Source: Azadirachta indica (taxonomy: Eukaryota > Streptophyta > Magnoliopsida > Sapindales > Meliaceae). Taken from it: 64,000 nucleotides of DNA. How positions within the stretch are numbered: position 1 is the stretch's first letter; each line of letters begins with the position of its first letter. Position numbers and translations under genes: made by a program. The notes beneath the pieces were generated by a model. That model did not search any database and had not been told where the DNA came from. It worked only from the letters and a program-made list of their open reading frames with translations. Shown piece after piece: positions 22,200 through 34,958 of this stretch. The DNA lies in NCBI GenBank assembly GCA_022749755.1, contig CM040453.1, positions 17,865,368 to 17,929,367 on the forward strand. The letters are read 5' to 3'.

Positions 22200-22930
22200 T
22201 AGTCTAATTTTCTATAAGATGTTGTCCATGTTAGAAGAATTGACTCTTATATTTGAATTATATTTTTATTTTTATTTTTGAAACAAAATATAACTTTATA
22301 GCACTCAATTACTAATATAATTGTTTACTAGTCGTCTATGTTAGAAAAATTGATTTGTATGTTTGAATTATATTCTTATTTTTATTCTTAAAACAAAAGA
22401 TGACTTTATAGCACTTAGTTGCTAAACTAATTTTTTTAAAAGTCATTTACATTAGAAGAATTGACTTGTTTGTTTAAATCATATTCTTATTTTCATTCTT
22501 AAAACAAAATATGACCTTATATTACTAACCTAATTTTTCACAACAAGTCATTTATCTTAGAAGAACTGGCTTACATATTTGAATTATATTCTTATTTATA
22601 TTTTTAAAACAAAACATAACCATATAGCACATAAGTACTAGCCTACTTTTCCACAACAAGTAGTCTACCTTAGAAAAATTAACTCATATATTTGGGTTAT
22701 ATTCTTATTTCTATTATTGAAATAAAATAAGACTTTATAACACTCAATTATTAGCCTAATTTTCCATAACAAATTGTCTAAATTAGAAGAATTGACTCGC
22801 GTGTTTTGATTATATTCTTGTTTTCATTCTTGAAGTAAAACATGATCATATAGCACTTAATTAATAATATAATTTTCAACAACACTTTGCCCTATATTAG
22901 TAGAATTGACTTGTGTGTTTTACAAATATA
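22200..22930. repeat. Tandem array 1, ~110-base monomer, about 7 units
   Basis: Monomers recur with starts near 22,229, 22,340, 22,452, 22,555, 22,669, 22,784 and 22,893. Each has a variant of TTAGAAGAATTGACT, then TTGAATTATATTCTTATTT, AAACAAAATATGACCTTATA and GCACTCAATTACTAGCCTA. Units are clearly diverged. The same monomer builds the larger array at 27,170-31,045. Confidence 0.85.
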
Positions 22931-25095
22931 TTTTCATTGTTTTTATTTAAATCTCTCTCGTACAATTAATTTTAATCTTATTCAAAAGGGAACCTATACA
23001 ATAAATTATGTTTTAGTTGTTTAAATTTAACTAGCTATATTTTACATTGCGAAATTGTAGATTCATTAGGCTATTGCACATTCATCCATACATTACATCT
23101 TATAATCCTACAAAAATATTAAATTTAATATTATGTCAAAAGAAGTTATTCTTAAATATATTTTTATATTCTTATGTAATAGTTTAATTTAATTTTGATT
23201 AAAAAATTAAAAGAAAACAGTATGTGTTTTTATTTTTTATTTATACTAAGTATGTACTTGATAATATTTTTTAAAAAAGTAGAAAATAGTATAAGTTTTA
23301 AATAGATGTATTAAATAAAAGATTATACATGTTTTATTTAAAAACTCTTATAATCATTACATACTAAATTATTGCCTTGAATATATATATATATATATAT
23401 ATATAGAAAGAGAGAGAGAGAGAGAGAGAGAAAGCATTTTAGTATACCAATTTGTCCAAATTCATTCCTAGCATTTTGATTTAAATAATTATATTGTTTT
23501 CTAAAATATTTTAAAATAGTAAAATAAAATAAATATTTTTAAATTTAATATTTTAATCCCTAACATGTAGATATAGCAAGGGGTTGGGAGTCCCAATCAT
23601 TGTCCTCATGGGCCATAGTTTCGAAGTCTTAACTTGTCCACGTTTGGGTATGAATAAGGTCAATCGCAAATGTCCCACTTTCAAAGATTAAATTCTCATC
23701 TTAGCCTGTTATTCTGTTTAACCCTAATAAATTATTATTTGATTTAAGCCTGTTATTTGAAGACTGTTAGGCCCATCATTTTTACTAAACTCATTAAAAT
23801 TTAATACGAAGCCCAAAATTTGAAGATTATCGATTCCATAATTTGTACTAAACCAAATTTTTTGCCCATTTAATTTTTATTAATTTCAAACCCAAATCCA
23901 TAATTTTAAGCCCATTAATTTTTCTTTTATCAACAAAATAAAAGTATTAACATTAGAATTAAATCAAAAAGTAAAAAAGAAAAGTTATAAAAATCTGTCT
24001 CTCACTCTTTTACTTAATCTAAACAAACAGCCTTGTGAAAGATAAAAAAAAAAAATACAAACATATTAATGATTTACACAGAAACTTAAGGTTTTATTTT
24101 TCTAGAGAATATATTTTAAGTCCATTATTTTAGCTTAGTCTAAATCAATAATTTTATGATTATTAAAACCTAATTTGGATGACTAGAAGACAAAGTCTCT
24201 CAAACCCAACTAGTAGCATAGTTCAGATTTATAATGTAATATTGATAGATTGTGTATAAAATATGTAATAAAAAGAAATTTATGATAGTTTAATAGTACT
24301 AAACTCAATATAAATTTTAAAAAAAATTCAAATTTATTGATTTGAATACATATTTAAAATATTTTTAAAAAAATTAGTTCTTAAAATTATAAATTTTTTA
24401 ATTTATCATTGATATTAAGTATTCTCAATTTTTAATTTTTCATCAAATCTTATAATGTAAATTAAATTGTTTATATCTTTCCAAAAATAATTAACTTTTT
24501 AAAAATGAAATCACCAATTAACATATCATCAAAATAATAATATAATAATAAATCCTTTTTTTTCATAAAATAATTGATGAAAATAAAGTAATAAACAGCA
24601 ATCTTCAATTTTAATGAAACAATTTATATGAAATATTAAAACTAATAATAATTTTGTTAAAACAAAATATCATATTTAGTTGATACATTTACTTATTCTT
24701 TTAATTAATCTATATAAATAGAAAAATAAATAAACATAAAGTGATCAAATTCTTAATAAAATTGATAAAAAGTTGGAGAAAATATATTAAATCAATTTTA
24801 GAGTTTTATGTTTCTTGATAACTTTGTAACAAAATTTTGGGCAAATAAAAAAATGAAGTATGAAAAGAAAAATCTTTGAGAGATTTTTTTTTGTCTTTGA
24901 TAATTTTATATTATTAATTAAAAAATTAATTCATTAATTATAAATTGATTATTTTGTTTGATATCAATTGATTATATTTATTCTATCAAAACTCGTTGTT
25001 TCAATTATTAAATATTATTCAATTTTTTTGGTTGTTGACTATTTCAGCGAATTTCTTTTCTTTCTTAAGAAAATTAATTTTAAAAATTCTAAAAT
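22931..25095. other. AT-rich spacer, old paralogue of 31,045-33,250
   Basis: No genes. The sequence after array 1 parallels the sequence after array 2: for example TTTACATTGCGAAATTGTAG against TTTACATTGCAAGATTATAT, and later AAGCCCATTAATTTTTCTTT against AAACCCATTAATTTTTTTAT. It includes an (AT)n(AG)n microsatellite at about 23,380-23,434 that is reduced to a short (AG)n at 31,556-31,572 in the paralogue. Substantial divergence indicates an old duplication. Confidence 0.7.
23380..23434. repeat. Compound microsatellite (AT)n(AG)n
   Basis: An alternating AT run passes directly into an AG run of about 14 units. A shortened AG run without the AT part sits at the matching place in the paralogous spacer at 31,556. 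Confidence 0.95.
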
Positions 25096-25109
25096 TGATT
25101 GATACCAAA

Positions 25110-26240
25110 ATAGTATAATAATTCACATTTTTGGTTCTTCAATTTATTTAAAGAATTAAATTATAAGCTTTACCATTCAATATTTCAAATGTTTATTTTT
25201 TTAAATGAAGTATGAAATTTATCAATGATTGTAGTTTAACAAAAATTATTTTTTAAAAAATTTTTGATGTATTTGTATACATTTTATTTTTAGTTAAAAT
25301 TTTGAGGTGGTCTTTACATGATTGTGGAATGAGTTTCAGGATTCAAGATCTATCAATCAAATTTAAATTGCATTCACAAATAAGGATGAATTGATCAAGG
25401 TAAAATGGAAATTAAAAAAAAAAATTAATTTGAAACCTTTATTCGTTTAATGTAATATTTAAGCAACAAAAATAGTAGGAGAATATTGTCAAGGTTGGGT
25501 GGCAAAGTATAAATATATTTTACTACATGAGTTTAGATCTTTTTTTTTTTAACCAATGATGCTATTGTCATACCTCCAAATTCTTATAAAAGTCTTTCTT
25601 TCATTTATCTTATTAAAATATATTAATATAAAAAGAAATTCTTATAAAAGTCAATTAATTTTACAAGTTACTTGTGACATTGTCTCGTTTATTTGCAAAC
25701 TCAGTGTTCTCATTTTTTTATTTTAATAAAAATAATTAATTAAATTAATTTTTAGAATATATTTAATTATAATTTGTAATAGTAAATTTTCAGTAAATTG
25801 TGACCTGTTAACAAAATCATTGATTTTATTAGTAATAAAAAATATATCATCTTCATCTATTTTTAAAGTCTTTGCATGCTCCATCTGCTGGTTGAAGTTT
25901 CAATAAATTATATATTATGAGTCTTTATATTTGGTGAAGTTGAATTTTTTAATTTATCAAAGACTTGAAAAAATTAATGCTTAAGATACACGTTATGTAC
26001 AACACACATGACAATTAATGATACGATCAAATAGAAATAAAGAAAATATTCATGACATTTAATGTCTGAAATAATAGGATACAAGAAATTATTGTTTGAT
26101 TAATTTTCAATTAATAAATTATTATTTAAAAAAATACAAAAGCAATTTTTTTAGATTGGGTTATATAATAATTTTATACAACTCAATCCCTCTTATTTAT
26201 AGTGAAATATATGCTAAATAAATTTTAGTACAGTTTATGA
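25110..26240 (-). other. Old paralogue of the RLP upstream region
   Basis: 25,135-25,450 resembles 19,500-19,780 and 25,490-26,240 resembles 20,755-21,520, in order and with shared unusual strings such as GGTGGCAAAGTATAAATA, GATGCTATTG and CTTTGCATGCTCCAT. The part corresponding to 19,790-20,750, including the motif array, is missing. No RLP exon remains beside it, so only the flank of this RLP copy survives. Confidence 0.7.
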
Positions 26241-27165
26241 ACTAGTAAACTGTACGATATATTACCAATGTAATTGTATACATACATATATATTTAAATA
26301 TTTATTATTAAAAAAAAAAATTAATTAATTAAATATTTAATTAATAATCAAATTTGAATTAATATTCAAATATTTATTTGGTTTTACTTGAATTGATCAA
26401 AATAGATCCATGATTCAATAGATATCTAAAAAAAATTGATTAGTTTTTATTTAAATTTTTTAAATTGTTTTCATGGTAAAATTACATCTACATTAATCCA
26501 AGCAAATCCTACAGCGCCTTCTTTACTACACTATACACTAGACACAAGACAATATTAAACGTTGGTTGGACCGATTTTGAAATTAATATTCTTGGGATGC
26601 CTAAAAATACAAGACTAATTTTGTACATAACAACCCAAAAAGCCTAGTATTTCATGTGGCAATAAACTGAGAATGCTAACAAGTTCAAGATCAGCTAATT
26701 GGAGAGGATAAAACCACTGTAGTTAAATACACCCTTGGCTAAATATTATTACAGAAACTGGTTGATCTCTTAAAATAATTAAATTGCAATAGAGAAGATT
26801 CACTTTAACCTTTTTTTCTTCATATTTATAAACTTTCTTTTCTGCCTGTTCTTTTCCCCCCGCTGTTCTCCCAACGGCCACTCTTTTATTCTCTCTGATC
26901 AACCCCTGTTCGTAACTGATATGAATTCTTCATTACAAGTTCCGGTCTACTCTCCAGAGAATTCATGGAAACAAAACCAGAGAAGTTTCACCATGCATGC
27001 AAAGATCGGGGTTTCTTACAAAATCAACTCATGTTCTAGCTTAGAGTAAAACAAAGACATTGGAACGTGAACAATCGCGACCTCGAAGAAGATAACTTTT
27101 TTCTTTAATTTTTTTCATTTCTTTCTATAACACGGCATGTCTCACAAGTTACCAGCATAATTTTT
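26241..27165 (+). other. Unassigned region with a GC-richer block
   Basis: AT-rich up to 26,470, then a block (26,500-27,110) of more balanced composition. On the plus strand it shows TTTATAAAC (about 26,826), a pyrimidine-rich leader with TTTTCCCCCC, and a 42-codon ATG frame at 26,921-27,049. It looks like a fragment of a gene's 5' end, but I do not recognise the product and no downstream exon is evident before the tandem array. Confidence 0.35.
26921..27049 (+). CDS. Possible 42-codon open frame or first-exon relic, product unknown
   Basis: ATG at 26,921, TAA at 27,047-27,049; the peptide begins MNSSLQVPVYSPENSW. Composition and the upstream pyrimidine-rich leader with a TATA-like element are gene-like compared with the AT-rich surroundings. 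No domain, signal peptide or membrane segment is visible. It could be the first exon of a lost gene, a chance frame, or a transposon leader. Confidence 0.2.
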   Translation: MNSSLQVPVYSPENSWKQNQRSFTMHAKIGVSYKINSCSSLE

Positions 27166-27697
27166 CAAAACAAGACATTTATGTTAGAAGAATTGACTCT
27201 TGTATTTGGAATATATTTTTATTTTCATTTTTGAAACAAAACATAACCATATATTAGTCAATTACGATTAATTTTTTACAAGTCATTTACAATAGAAGAA
27301 TTCACTCGTGTATTTGGATTGTATTTTTATTTTCATTCTTGAAACAAAACATGACCTTATAGTATTCAATTAATAGGATAATTTTTCACAAGTCATTTAC
27401 GTTAGAAGAATTGACTTATTTATTTGCATTATATTCTTATTTCCATTATTCAAACAAAACAAAATCTATTACTAGTCTAATTTTCTACAACAAGTTATTT
27501 ACGTTAAAATAATTGATTCATGTGTTTAAATTATATTCATATTACTATTCTTAAAATAAAATATGACGTTATAAAACTCAATTATTAGTCTAATTTTCAC
27601 AAGTCGTCTACGTTATAAGAATTGACTTGTATGTTTGGATATTATATTTTTATTTCCATTTTTGAAATAAAACACAACCTTATAACACTCAATTACG

Positions 27698-28170
27698 TAG
27701 GAGTGGGCAAAAAATCGGACCGAACCGGATCGGATTGAAATCAGACCAGAACTTATGGGTTCGGTTCGATATTTTTATGAATTTGATCCGCTTTCAGTTT
27801 TTAAAATAAAAAACTTGAAATTTTTGGTCTAATTTCAGTTTTAGTCTAAAAAACTAAGACCGAACCAAAGAGATTATTTTTTAATATTTTTTAATTTAAA
27901 CGGTATTATTTTACTGTATTTTCATAAAACGATGTTATTTAATATTTTTAAAAAAATAATAAATTTATTTAAAAAACTAAACCGACCCAAAAACCTAACC
28001 GATCAGTTCGGATTTAATTCTGTTTTAATATGTAATTAGTCCGGTCCGATTCAGATTTTTCTTCCTATTCAATTTGGTCCGATCTCAAAAATTTGAGATT
28101 TAGAATTTTCAGGTCCGGTCCGATTTTTCAAAAATCTAAACCGAACCGAACCGAACCGTATCCACCCGTA
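27698..28170. mobile_element. hAT-like MITE, copy 1 in higher-order repeat
   Basis: 473 bases from TAGGAGTGGGCAAAAAATCG to CGTATCCACCCGTA. The ends are imperfect inverted repeats (TAGGAGTGGG against TACGGGTGGA), continuing inward with GGACCGAACCGG and CCGAACCGAACCG tracts. The flanking octamers CAATTACG (27,690-27,697) and CAATTATT (28,171-28,178) match at 6 of 8 positions, as expected for an aged 8-base hAT target duplication. It is inserted in a ~110-base monomer. Confidence 0.75.
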
Positions 28171-28943
28171 CAATTATTAATTTAATTTTCCATTAGTAAC
28201 TTATGTTAGAAGAACTTACTCATTTATTTGGATCATATTTTTATTTTCATTCTTGAAACAAAATATGACCTTATATAACTAGTTTAATTTTTTCGAAAAA
28301 GTCATTTATATTAAAAGAATTGACTTGTATACTTAAATTATATTCTTATTTCTATTCTTAAAACAAAATATGATCTTATAGCACTCAATTGTTAGCCTAA
28401 TTTTCACAACAAATTGTCTAAGTTAGAAGAATTGACTCACGTGTTTCGATTATATTTTTGCTTCCATTCTTGAGATCAAGCATGACTTTATAACACTCAA
28501 CTATTATCCTAATTTTCCACAACAAGACATCTGTGTTAGAAGAATTGACTTTTGTATTTGAAATATATTTTTATTTTCATTTTTGAAATAAAAATAATTT
28601 AATTTTATACCACTCAATTACAGCTAATTTTTCATAAGTCATTTACAATAGAATAATTTACTTCTGTGTTTGGATTATATTCTTATTTCTATTATTGAAA
28701 CAAAACAAAATCTATTACTAGTATAATTTTCTACAATAAGTTATTTACGTTAGAATAATTGTTTCATGTGTTTAAATTATATTCATATTACTATTATTAA
28801 AATAAAATATGACGTTATAGCATTCAATTATTAGTCTAATTTTCACAAGTCGTTTACGTTATAAGAATTGACTTGTGTGTTTGGATATTATATTTTTATT
28901 TCTATTTTTGAAGCAAAATATAATCTTATAACACTCAATTACG

Positions 28944-29416
28944 TAGAAGTGGGCAAAAAGTCGGACCGAACCGGACCAGATTGGAACCGGACCTGAACTT
29001 ATGGATTCGGTCCGATATTTTATAAATTTGGTTCGGTTTCAATTTTTAAAATAAAAACCTTGAAATTTTCGGTCTGATTTGTTTTAATCTAAAAAACGCA
29101 GACCGAACCAAAGAGATTATTTTTTAATATTTTTTTTTAATTTAAACGGTATTATTTTACTGTATTTTCATAAAACGATGTCATTTAATATTTTTAAAAA
29201 AATAATAAATTTATTTAAAAAACTAAACCGACCCAAAAACCTAACCGATCAGTTCGGATTTAATTCTGTTTTAATATGTAATTAGTCCGGTCCGATTCAG
29301 ATTTTTCTTCCTATTCAATTTGGTCCGATCTCAAAAATTTGAGATTTAGAATTTTCAGGTCCGGTCCGATTTTTCAAAAATCTAAACCGAACCGAACTGA
29401 ACCGTATCCACCCGTA
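28944..29416. mobile_element. hAT-like MITE, copy 2 in higher-order repeat
   Basis: 473 bases with the same ends and the same position within the monomer as copy 1; the right half is almost identical to copy 1. It is a copy made by array amplification, not an independent insertion, because flanks and insertion site are the same. Confidence 0.75.
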
Positions 29417-30186
29417 CAATTATTAATCTAATTTTCCATAAGTAACTTATGTTAGAAGAACTTACTCATTTATTTGGATCATATTTTTATTTTCATTCTT
29501 GAAACAAAATATGACCTTATATAACTAGTTTAATTTTTTCGAAAAAGTCATTTATGTTAAAAGAATTAACTTGTATACTTGAATTATATTCTTATTTCTA
29601 TTCTTGAAACAAAATATGATCTTATAGCACTCAATTGTTAGCCTAGTTTTCATAACAAATTGTCTAAGTTAGAAGAATTGACTCACGTGTTTCGATTATA
29701 TTTTTGCTTCCATTCTTGAGATCAAGCATGACTTTATAACACTCAACTATTATCCTAATTTTCCACAACAAGACATCTGTGTTAGAAGAATTGGCTCTTG
29801 TATTTGAAATATATTTTTATTTTCATTCTTGAAATAAAACATAATCTTATACCACTCAATTGTAGCTAATTTTTCATAAGTCATCTACAATAGAAGAATT
29901 TACTTCTGTGTCTGAATTATATTCTTATTTCTATTATTGAAACAAAACAAAATCTATTACTAGTCTAATTTTTCAGAATAAGTTATTTACGTTAGAATAA
30001 TTGATTCATGTGTTTAAATTATATTCATATTACTATTATTAAAATAAAATATGACGTTATATCACTCATTAATATTAATCTAATTTTACAAGTCGTTTAC
30101 GTTATAAGAATTGACTTGTGTGTTTGGATATTATATTTTTATTTCTATTTTTGAAATAAAAGATAATCTTATAACACTCAATTACG

Positions 30187-30669
30187 TAGGAGTGGGCAAA
30201 AAATTGGACCGAACCGGATCAGACTGGAACCGAACCAGAACTTACGGGTTCGGTCCGATATTTTATAAATTTGGTCCGGTTTCAGTTTTTAAAATAAAAA
30301 TTTTGAAATTTTCGGTCTGATTTCAGTTTTAATCTAAAAAACGCAGACCAAACCAAAGAGATTTTTTTTTTTAATATTTTTTCATTTAAACGATGTTATT
30401 TTATTATATTTTTATAAAACGATATCATTTAATACATTTAAAAATTTTAAAAAAATAATAAATTTATTTAAAAAACTGAACCGACCCAAAAAGCTAACCG
30501 ATTGGTTTAGATTTAATTCGATTTTAATATGTAATCTGTCCGGTCTGATTCAGGCTTTTCTTCCTATTCAATCCGGTTCGATCTCAAAAATTTGAGATTT
30601 AAAATTTTTAGGTCCGGTCTAATTTTTTAAAAATATAAACCGAACCGAACCGAATCATATTCACCTGTA
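30187..30669. mobile_element. hAT-like MITE, copy 3 in higher-order repeat
   Basis: 483 bases, same insertion site, more diverged than copies 1 and 2 and with small internal insertions. The right end reads CACCTGTA instead of CACCCGTA. A short chance open frame (30,111-30,320) crosses its left end and is not a gene. Confidence 0.73.
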
Positions 30670-31045
30670 CAATTATTAATTTAATTTTCTATAAGTCACT
30701 TATGTTAGAAAAATTTACTCATTTGTTTGGATCATATTCTTATTTTCATTCTTAAAACAAAATATGACCTTATATAACTAGTCTAATTTTTTTTAAAGAA
30801 ATCATTTATGTTAAAAGAATTGACTTGTATATTTGAATTATATTCTTATTTTCATTCTTCAAATAAAATATGATTTTATAGCTTGTTAGCCTAATTTTTC
30901 ACAACAAATTGTCTAAGTTAAAAGAATTGACTTATGTGTTTCTTATATTTTTACTTCCATTCTTGAGATCAAGCATGACTTTATAACACTCAACTATTAT
31001 CCTAATTTTTCACAACAAGTCACTTACATTAAAAGAATTGATTTA

Positions 31046-33600
31046 TATGTTTACAAATGCATTTTTTTTTGTTTTTATCTAAATCTCTCTAGTACAATTA
31101 ATTTTAGTTTTATTCAAACCAGAACATATAAAATAATTTATTTTTTAGTTGTTTAGATTTAATTAGTTATATTTTACATTGCAAGATTATATATTCTTTA
31201 GGCTATATACACATTGATCCATACATTACATCTTATAAGCCCACAAAAATATTAAATTTAATATTAGGTCTAAAAAAGTTATTCTTAGATATATTTTTGT
31301 ATTCTTATTTAATAGCCTAAGTTAATTTTGATAAAAAAAAATTAAAAGAGAATTTTGATTATTTTTATTTATATAATACAATAATATGTATTTTTTTTTT
31401 TTTTTATTTATATTAATTATGTATTTGATAATATTTTTTAAAAAATACAATGAAAATAGTATAAATTTTAAATAGATATATTAAATAAAAGATTATTCAT
31501 ATTTTATTTAAAAACTCTTATGATCATTACATACAAAATTATTGTCTTGAAAATAAAGAGAGAGAGAGAGAGCATTTTAGTATATTATTTTATCCAAATT
31601 CATTGTTAACATTTGATTTAAATAATTATATCATTTTCAAAATATTTTAAAATAATAAAATAAAATAAACATTTTTAAATTTAATATTTTAATCCTAGAA
31701 TGTAGGAATGGCAAGTGGAATCCCAATCATCGTCCTCATTTCCGATTGGTGTATTGATTCCGAGTCTCGTCCTTTCCCCATTTGGGTTTGAATGGGGTCA
31801 GCTAGAAATGTCTTGAATTCAAAGATTAAATCCCTAGTTTGGCTTGTTATTCTGTTTAATTCTATTAAATTTTATTTGATACTAGGCCTTTTATTTCAAA
31901 AGTATCAGGCCCATCATTTATACTAAGTTCATTAAATATTTAATACCAAGTCTAAAATTTTAAGATTATCGAGTCTATAATTTTTTTGATACCACTTTTT
32001 ATCCATTCGATTTTTATTAGTTTCAAACCCAAATCCATAATTTTAAACCCATTAATTTTTTTATCAATAAAATAAAAGTATTAACATTAAAATTAAATTC
32101 AAAAAATAAAAAATAAAAAATATACAAAATTGTCTCTCACTTTTAGGTAATCTAAACAAATAGCCTAGTACAAAAAAATTATAAACCAAGATGTTAATGA
32201 TTTACACTAACTTAAGGTTTAATTTTTTTTAAAGATTCTATTTAAAGTCCATTATTTTAAGTTAGCTGAAATCAATAATTTTATGACCACCCAAACTTAG
32301 TATGGTTGGCTAGAAGACAAAGCCTCTCAAACACTACCAACGGCAGAGTTTAAATTTCTAATGTAATACTTGTAAATTATATATATAATGTGTATTATTA
32401 AAAAAATAATAATAATATTTTAATGATTTAATAGCACTAAACTCAATACAAATTGTAAAAAAATATCAAATTTATTAACTTGAACACATATTAAAAATAT
32501 TTTTAAAAAATTAGTTCTTACAATTATAAATTTTTTAATTTATCATTAATATTAAGTATTCTCAGTTTTTAATTTTTCATCAAATTCTGTAATTCAAATT
32601 AAATTGTTTATATCTTTTTAATAATAATAAATTAACTTTTTAAAGTGAAATCACCTATTCACATATCATCAAAAAAATAATATAATAATAAATCCTTAAT
32701 AATAATATAATTATAAATCCTTAATTTTTTTCATAAAATAATTGATAAAAATTAAGTAATTGACAACAATCATCAATTTTATTAAACAATTTATATGAAA
32801 TATTACAACTAATAATTTTTTTTTTTTAGAATAAAATATCAAATTTAATTGATATGTTTATTTAAATTATGTAAATAGAAAAATAAATAAACGTAATGTG
32901 ATCAAATTCTTAATAGAATTAATAAAAAATTAGAAAAATATATTAAATTAATTTTAGAGTATTATGTTTCTTGACAACTCTGTAAATTTTTTTTTTTTGG
33001 ATAAATAAGAAAATGAAATATAAAAAAAATCTTTGAGAAGTTTTTTGTCTTTGTTAATCTTATATTGCTAATTAAAAAAAATAATTCATTTAATTATAAA
33101 TTGATTATTTTGTTTGTATATCAATTGATTATTTTTATTATATCAAAACTCATTGTTTCAATTATTAAATATTATTTAATTTTTTTGGTTGTTGACTATT
33201 TCAATGAATTTCTTTCCTAAAAAAATGAATTTTAAAAATCCTAAAATTGATTAAATTGAAAACTATAAATTTTATGAGGACTCTATTGATTAAATTAACC
33301 AATTAGAAGCTTTTATTAATACTTGGTTGATGAAAATGAAAAATATGAAATTTTTTTTATAATTATTATCAAATACTATGGATGCATATGTAATTTATTA
33401 AAATAAATTAAAATTTTTTTTCTAGGAATTTGGGACGGTTTGAGGATAAAGGCCTATTTCCATCCCCGACTCTTATTTAGAATGAGGATGATTTTTCATT
33501 TCCATCATGGCTTGATCTTTGTTTTTCTTCAAAATATGTCCTCAATTCTCAACCCAAATGAGATGGGTTCTTGTAAAACCACAGCCTCATAGGAGTGTTT
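31046..33600. other. AT-rich spacer, paralogue of 22,931-25,095
   Basis: No coding signal. Corresponds in order to the spacer after array 1 up to about 33,250, then diverges. Near 33,430-33,590 there is a short stretch with GATGGGTTCTTG and GACTCTTATTTAGAATGAGG. A related sentence-like stretch occurs at 31,720-31,800. I cannot assign either. Confidence 0.5.
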
Positions 33601-33915
33601 GCCATTACTACTAAGTAATATGTAAGATATAATTGGGAGTAAATTATTAGTTGTGAGAAAATTATATCATATTTCATTATTTAAGTTATGTTGAGGGATA
33701 AGTATAAAATGATAATATGCTAAAAGTTAAGCCAAAATTTTCTGTTTTCTCAAAATTTAGGGAATATCTAGCACACCCTAAAAATTCAATAGTATTCGCT
33801 GTTTCTTTAAATTTTGAGGGGTATATTGATATTTTAAATTTGGCAATGTAGTAATTGTTTTGTCTCATTTTCTATCTAATTTAATAAATAATACAATAAC
33901 TTATGTACACAATGA
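33600..33915. repeat. Direct repeat flanking the Gypsy element, left member
   Basis: 33,695-33,845 shares AAAATGATAATATGCTA, a following AAGTTAAG, TTTTCTCAAAATTT and GGTATATT with 36,925-37,075 on the other side of the 2.7-kb Gypsy element. The two are diverged, so this is an older local duplication, not part of the insertion. Confidence 0.55.
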
Positions 33916-34690
33916 TGACACGGGAGTGTCCGAACATTAAGAGTAGAACTTAAGTGTGAATAAGTTTAAGAAGATTATCTTAATTTACTAAGTTATGAAG
34001 ATACTATCAAAAGGGTAATTTTAAAATTTAAACTGTATTCATTGAAGTAATATTTCATAAAGAGGTTGGTGCTACTGGAAAGTTGAAGAAGTAAGCTTTT
34101 TGTAGAATTTGACGGTTTAACATTTAAAGTTCCTTAAAGAAAATTATGATAATTTCTTCACAACATATTCATTTTCAAGGCAAAAATATGGATGCACGAA
34201 TTTTAGAGATTTTTTTAGCTTAAATTCAATGTGTTTTGTTTAATTTCTAGATGATAGAAGGATTAGGTGAGTTGTAATTCAAAGTCTTAGCTGTTTTGGT
34301 TTATTTTCAAAAAATTTTAAATATTTGTATTCATTTGTCAAAGTTAGGTAATGGTTGTTGGCCTAACCATTGAAATTTTTAGGGGTTGTTGGCCTAACCT
34401 TTGACATTTCTTTTCTTGCAAGAGCCTATATAAAAGCTTCAAGTATGTAGTATTGATATCAAGTTGTTTTGAGTTAAGTTAAATAAAATTTTGTTATTCT
34501 ATACTCTGTATCTCTTGTGGAGAATTTTCATAGAGTGGTAAGTGTTTTTTTCAGTCCTACAACCTTTGGTAGCAACTTTGGGTAGTGTTTCTGTATCCCT
34601 TTTGTTGTGAACCTTAGGAGGAGAGCTTATTTCAACCATTATTTAATTAAAAACCTAAATCTCCACACAAACCCCCATTATCCGGTATCA
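33916..34690 (+). repeat. 5' LTR of the Gypsy derivative
   Basis: 775 bases, TGACACGGGAGTG to TTATCCGGTATCA, with TG and CA ends. A TATA box, TATATAAA at 34,427-34,434, sits about 260 bases before the LTR end, placing the transcript start in the last third of the LTR. Confidence 0.93.
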
Positions 34691-34691
34691 A

Positions 34692-34710
34692 TTTGGTATC
34701 AGAGCCGAAA
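34692..34710 (+). promoter_or_regulatory. Primer-binding site (tRNA-Met type)
   Basis: TTTGGTATCAGAGCCGAAA contains TGGTATCAGAGC, the usual plant primer-binding site complementary to initiator tRNA-Met, one base after the 5' LTR. Confidence 0.93.
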
Positions 34711-34958
34711 GATCTTTTCAAAACTTAAGAATATCTGTAACCTGTGAAGTTATAGCAGCTTGTCATTACCTAGAGTATTTTGAGTTTATTTGCCCAATCA
34801 CCAAAGCTTATCCTCATGATCCTCAATTACAAGATATGAGAAGACAACTCAATCAAATTCAAAAACATTTTTAGGTATATGAAAATCTACAAATAAGTCA
34901 GCAACATGAAGAAACTGTCTATGAAAATCTTATTGACGAAGGAGATAGAGAAGACTAC

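Larger units (their letters stand above)
27170..31045. repeat. Tandem array 2: ~110-base monomers in three ~1.25-kb higher-order units with embedded MITEs
   Basis: The monomer of array 1 is repeated throughout. On top of this, a block of several monomers plus one hAT-like MITE is repeated three times: units start near 27,180, 28,525 and 29,772. The second-to-third spacing is 1,247 bases; the first unit is about 100 bases longer, that is, one extra monomer. MITE starts are spaced 1,246 and 1,243 bases apart. Units 1 and 2 are most alike; unit 3 is more diverged. No gene lies in the array. Confidence 0.9.

Noticed and set aside
30111..30320. 69-codon open frame in the higher-order repeat
   Set aside because: Spans monomer and MITE sequence, is not open in the other two repeat units and has no recognisable content.
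27170..31045. CRISPR-like or immunity-related repeat array
   Set aside because: Monomers of ~110 bases are contiguous and diverged with no spacer pattern, in a plant nuclear context; it is a satellite with embedded MITEs.
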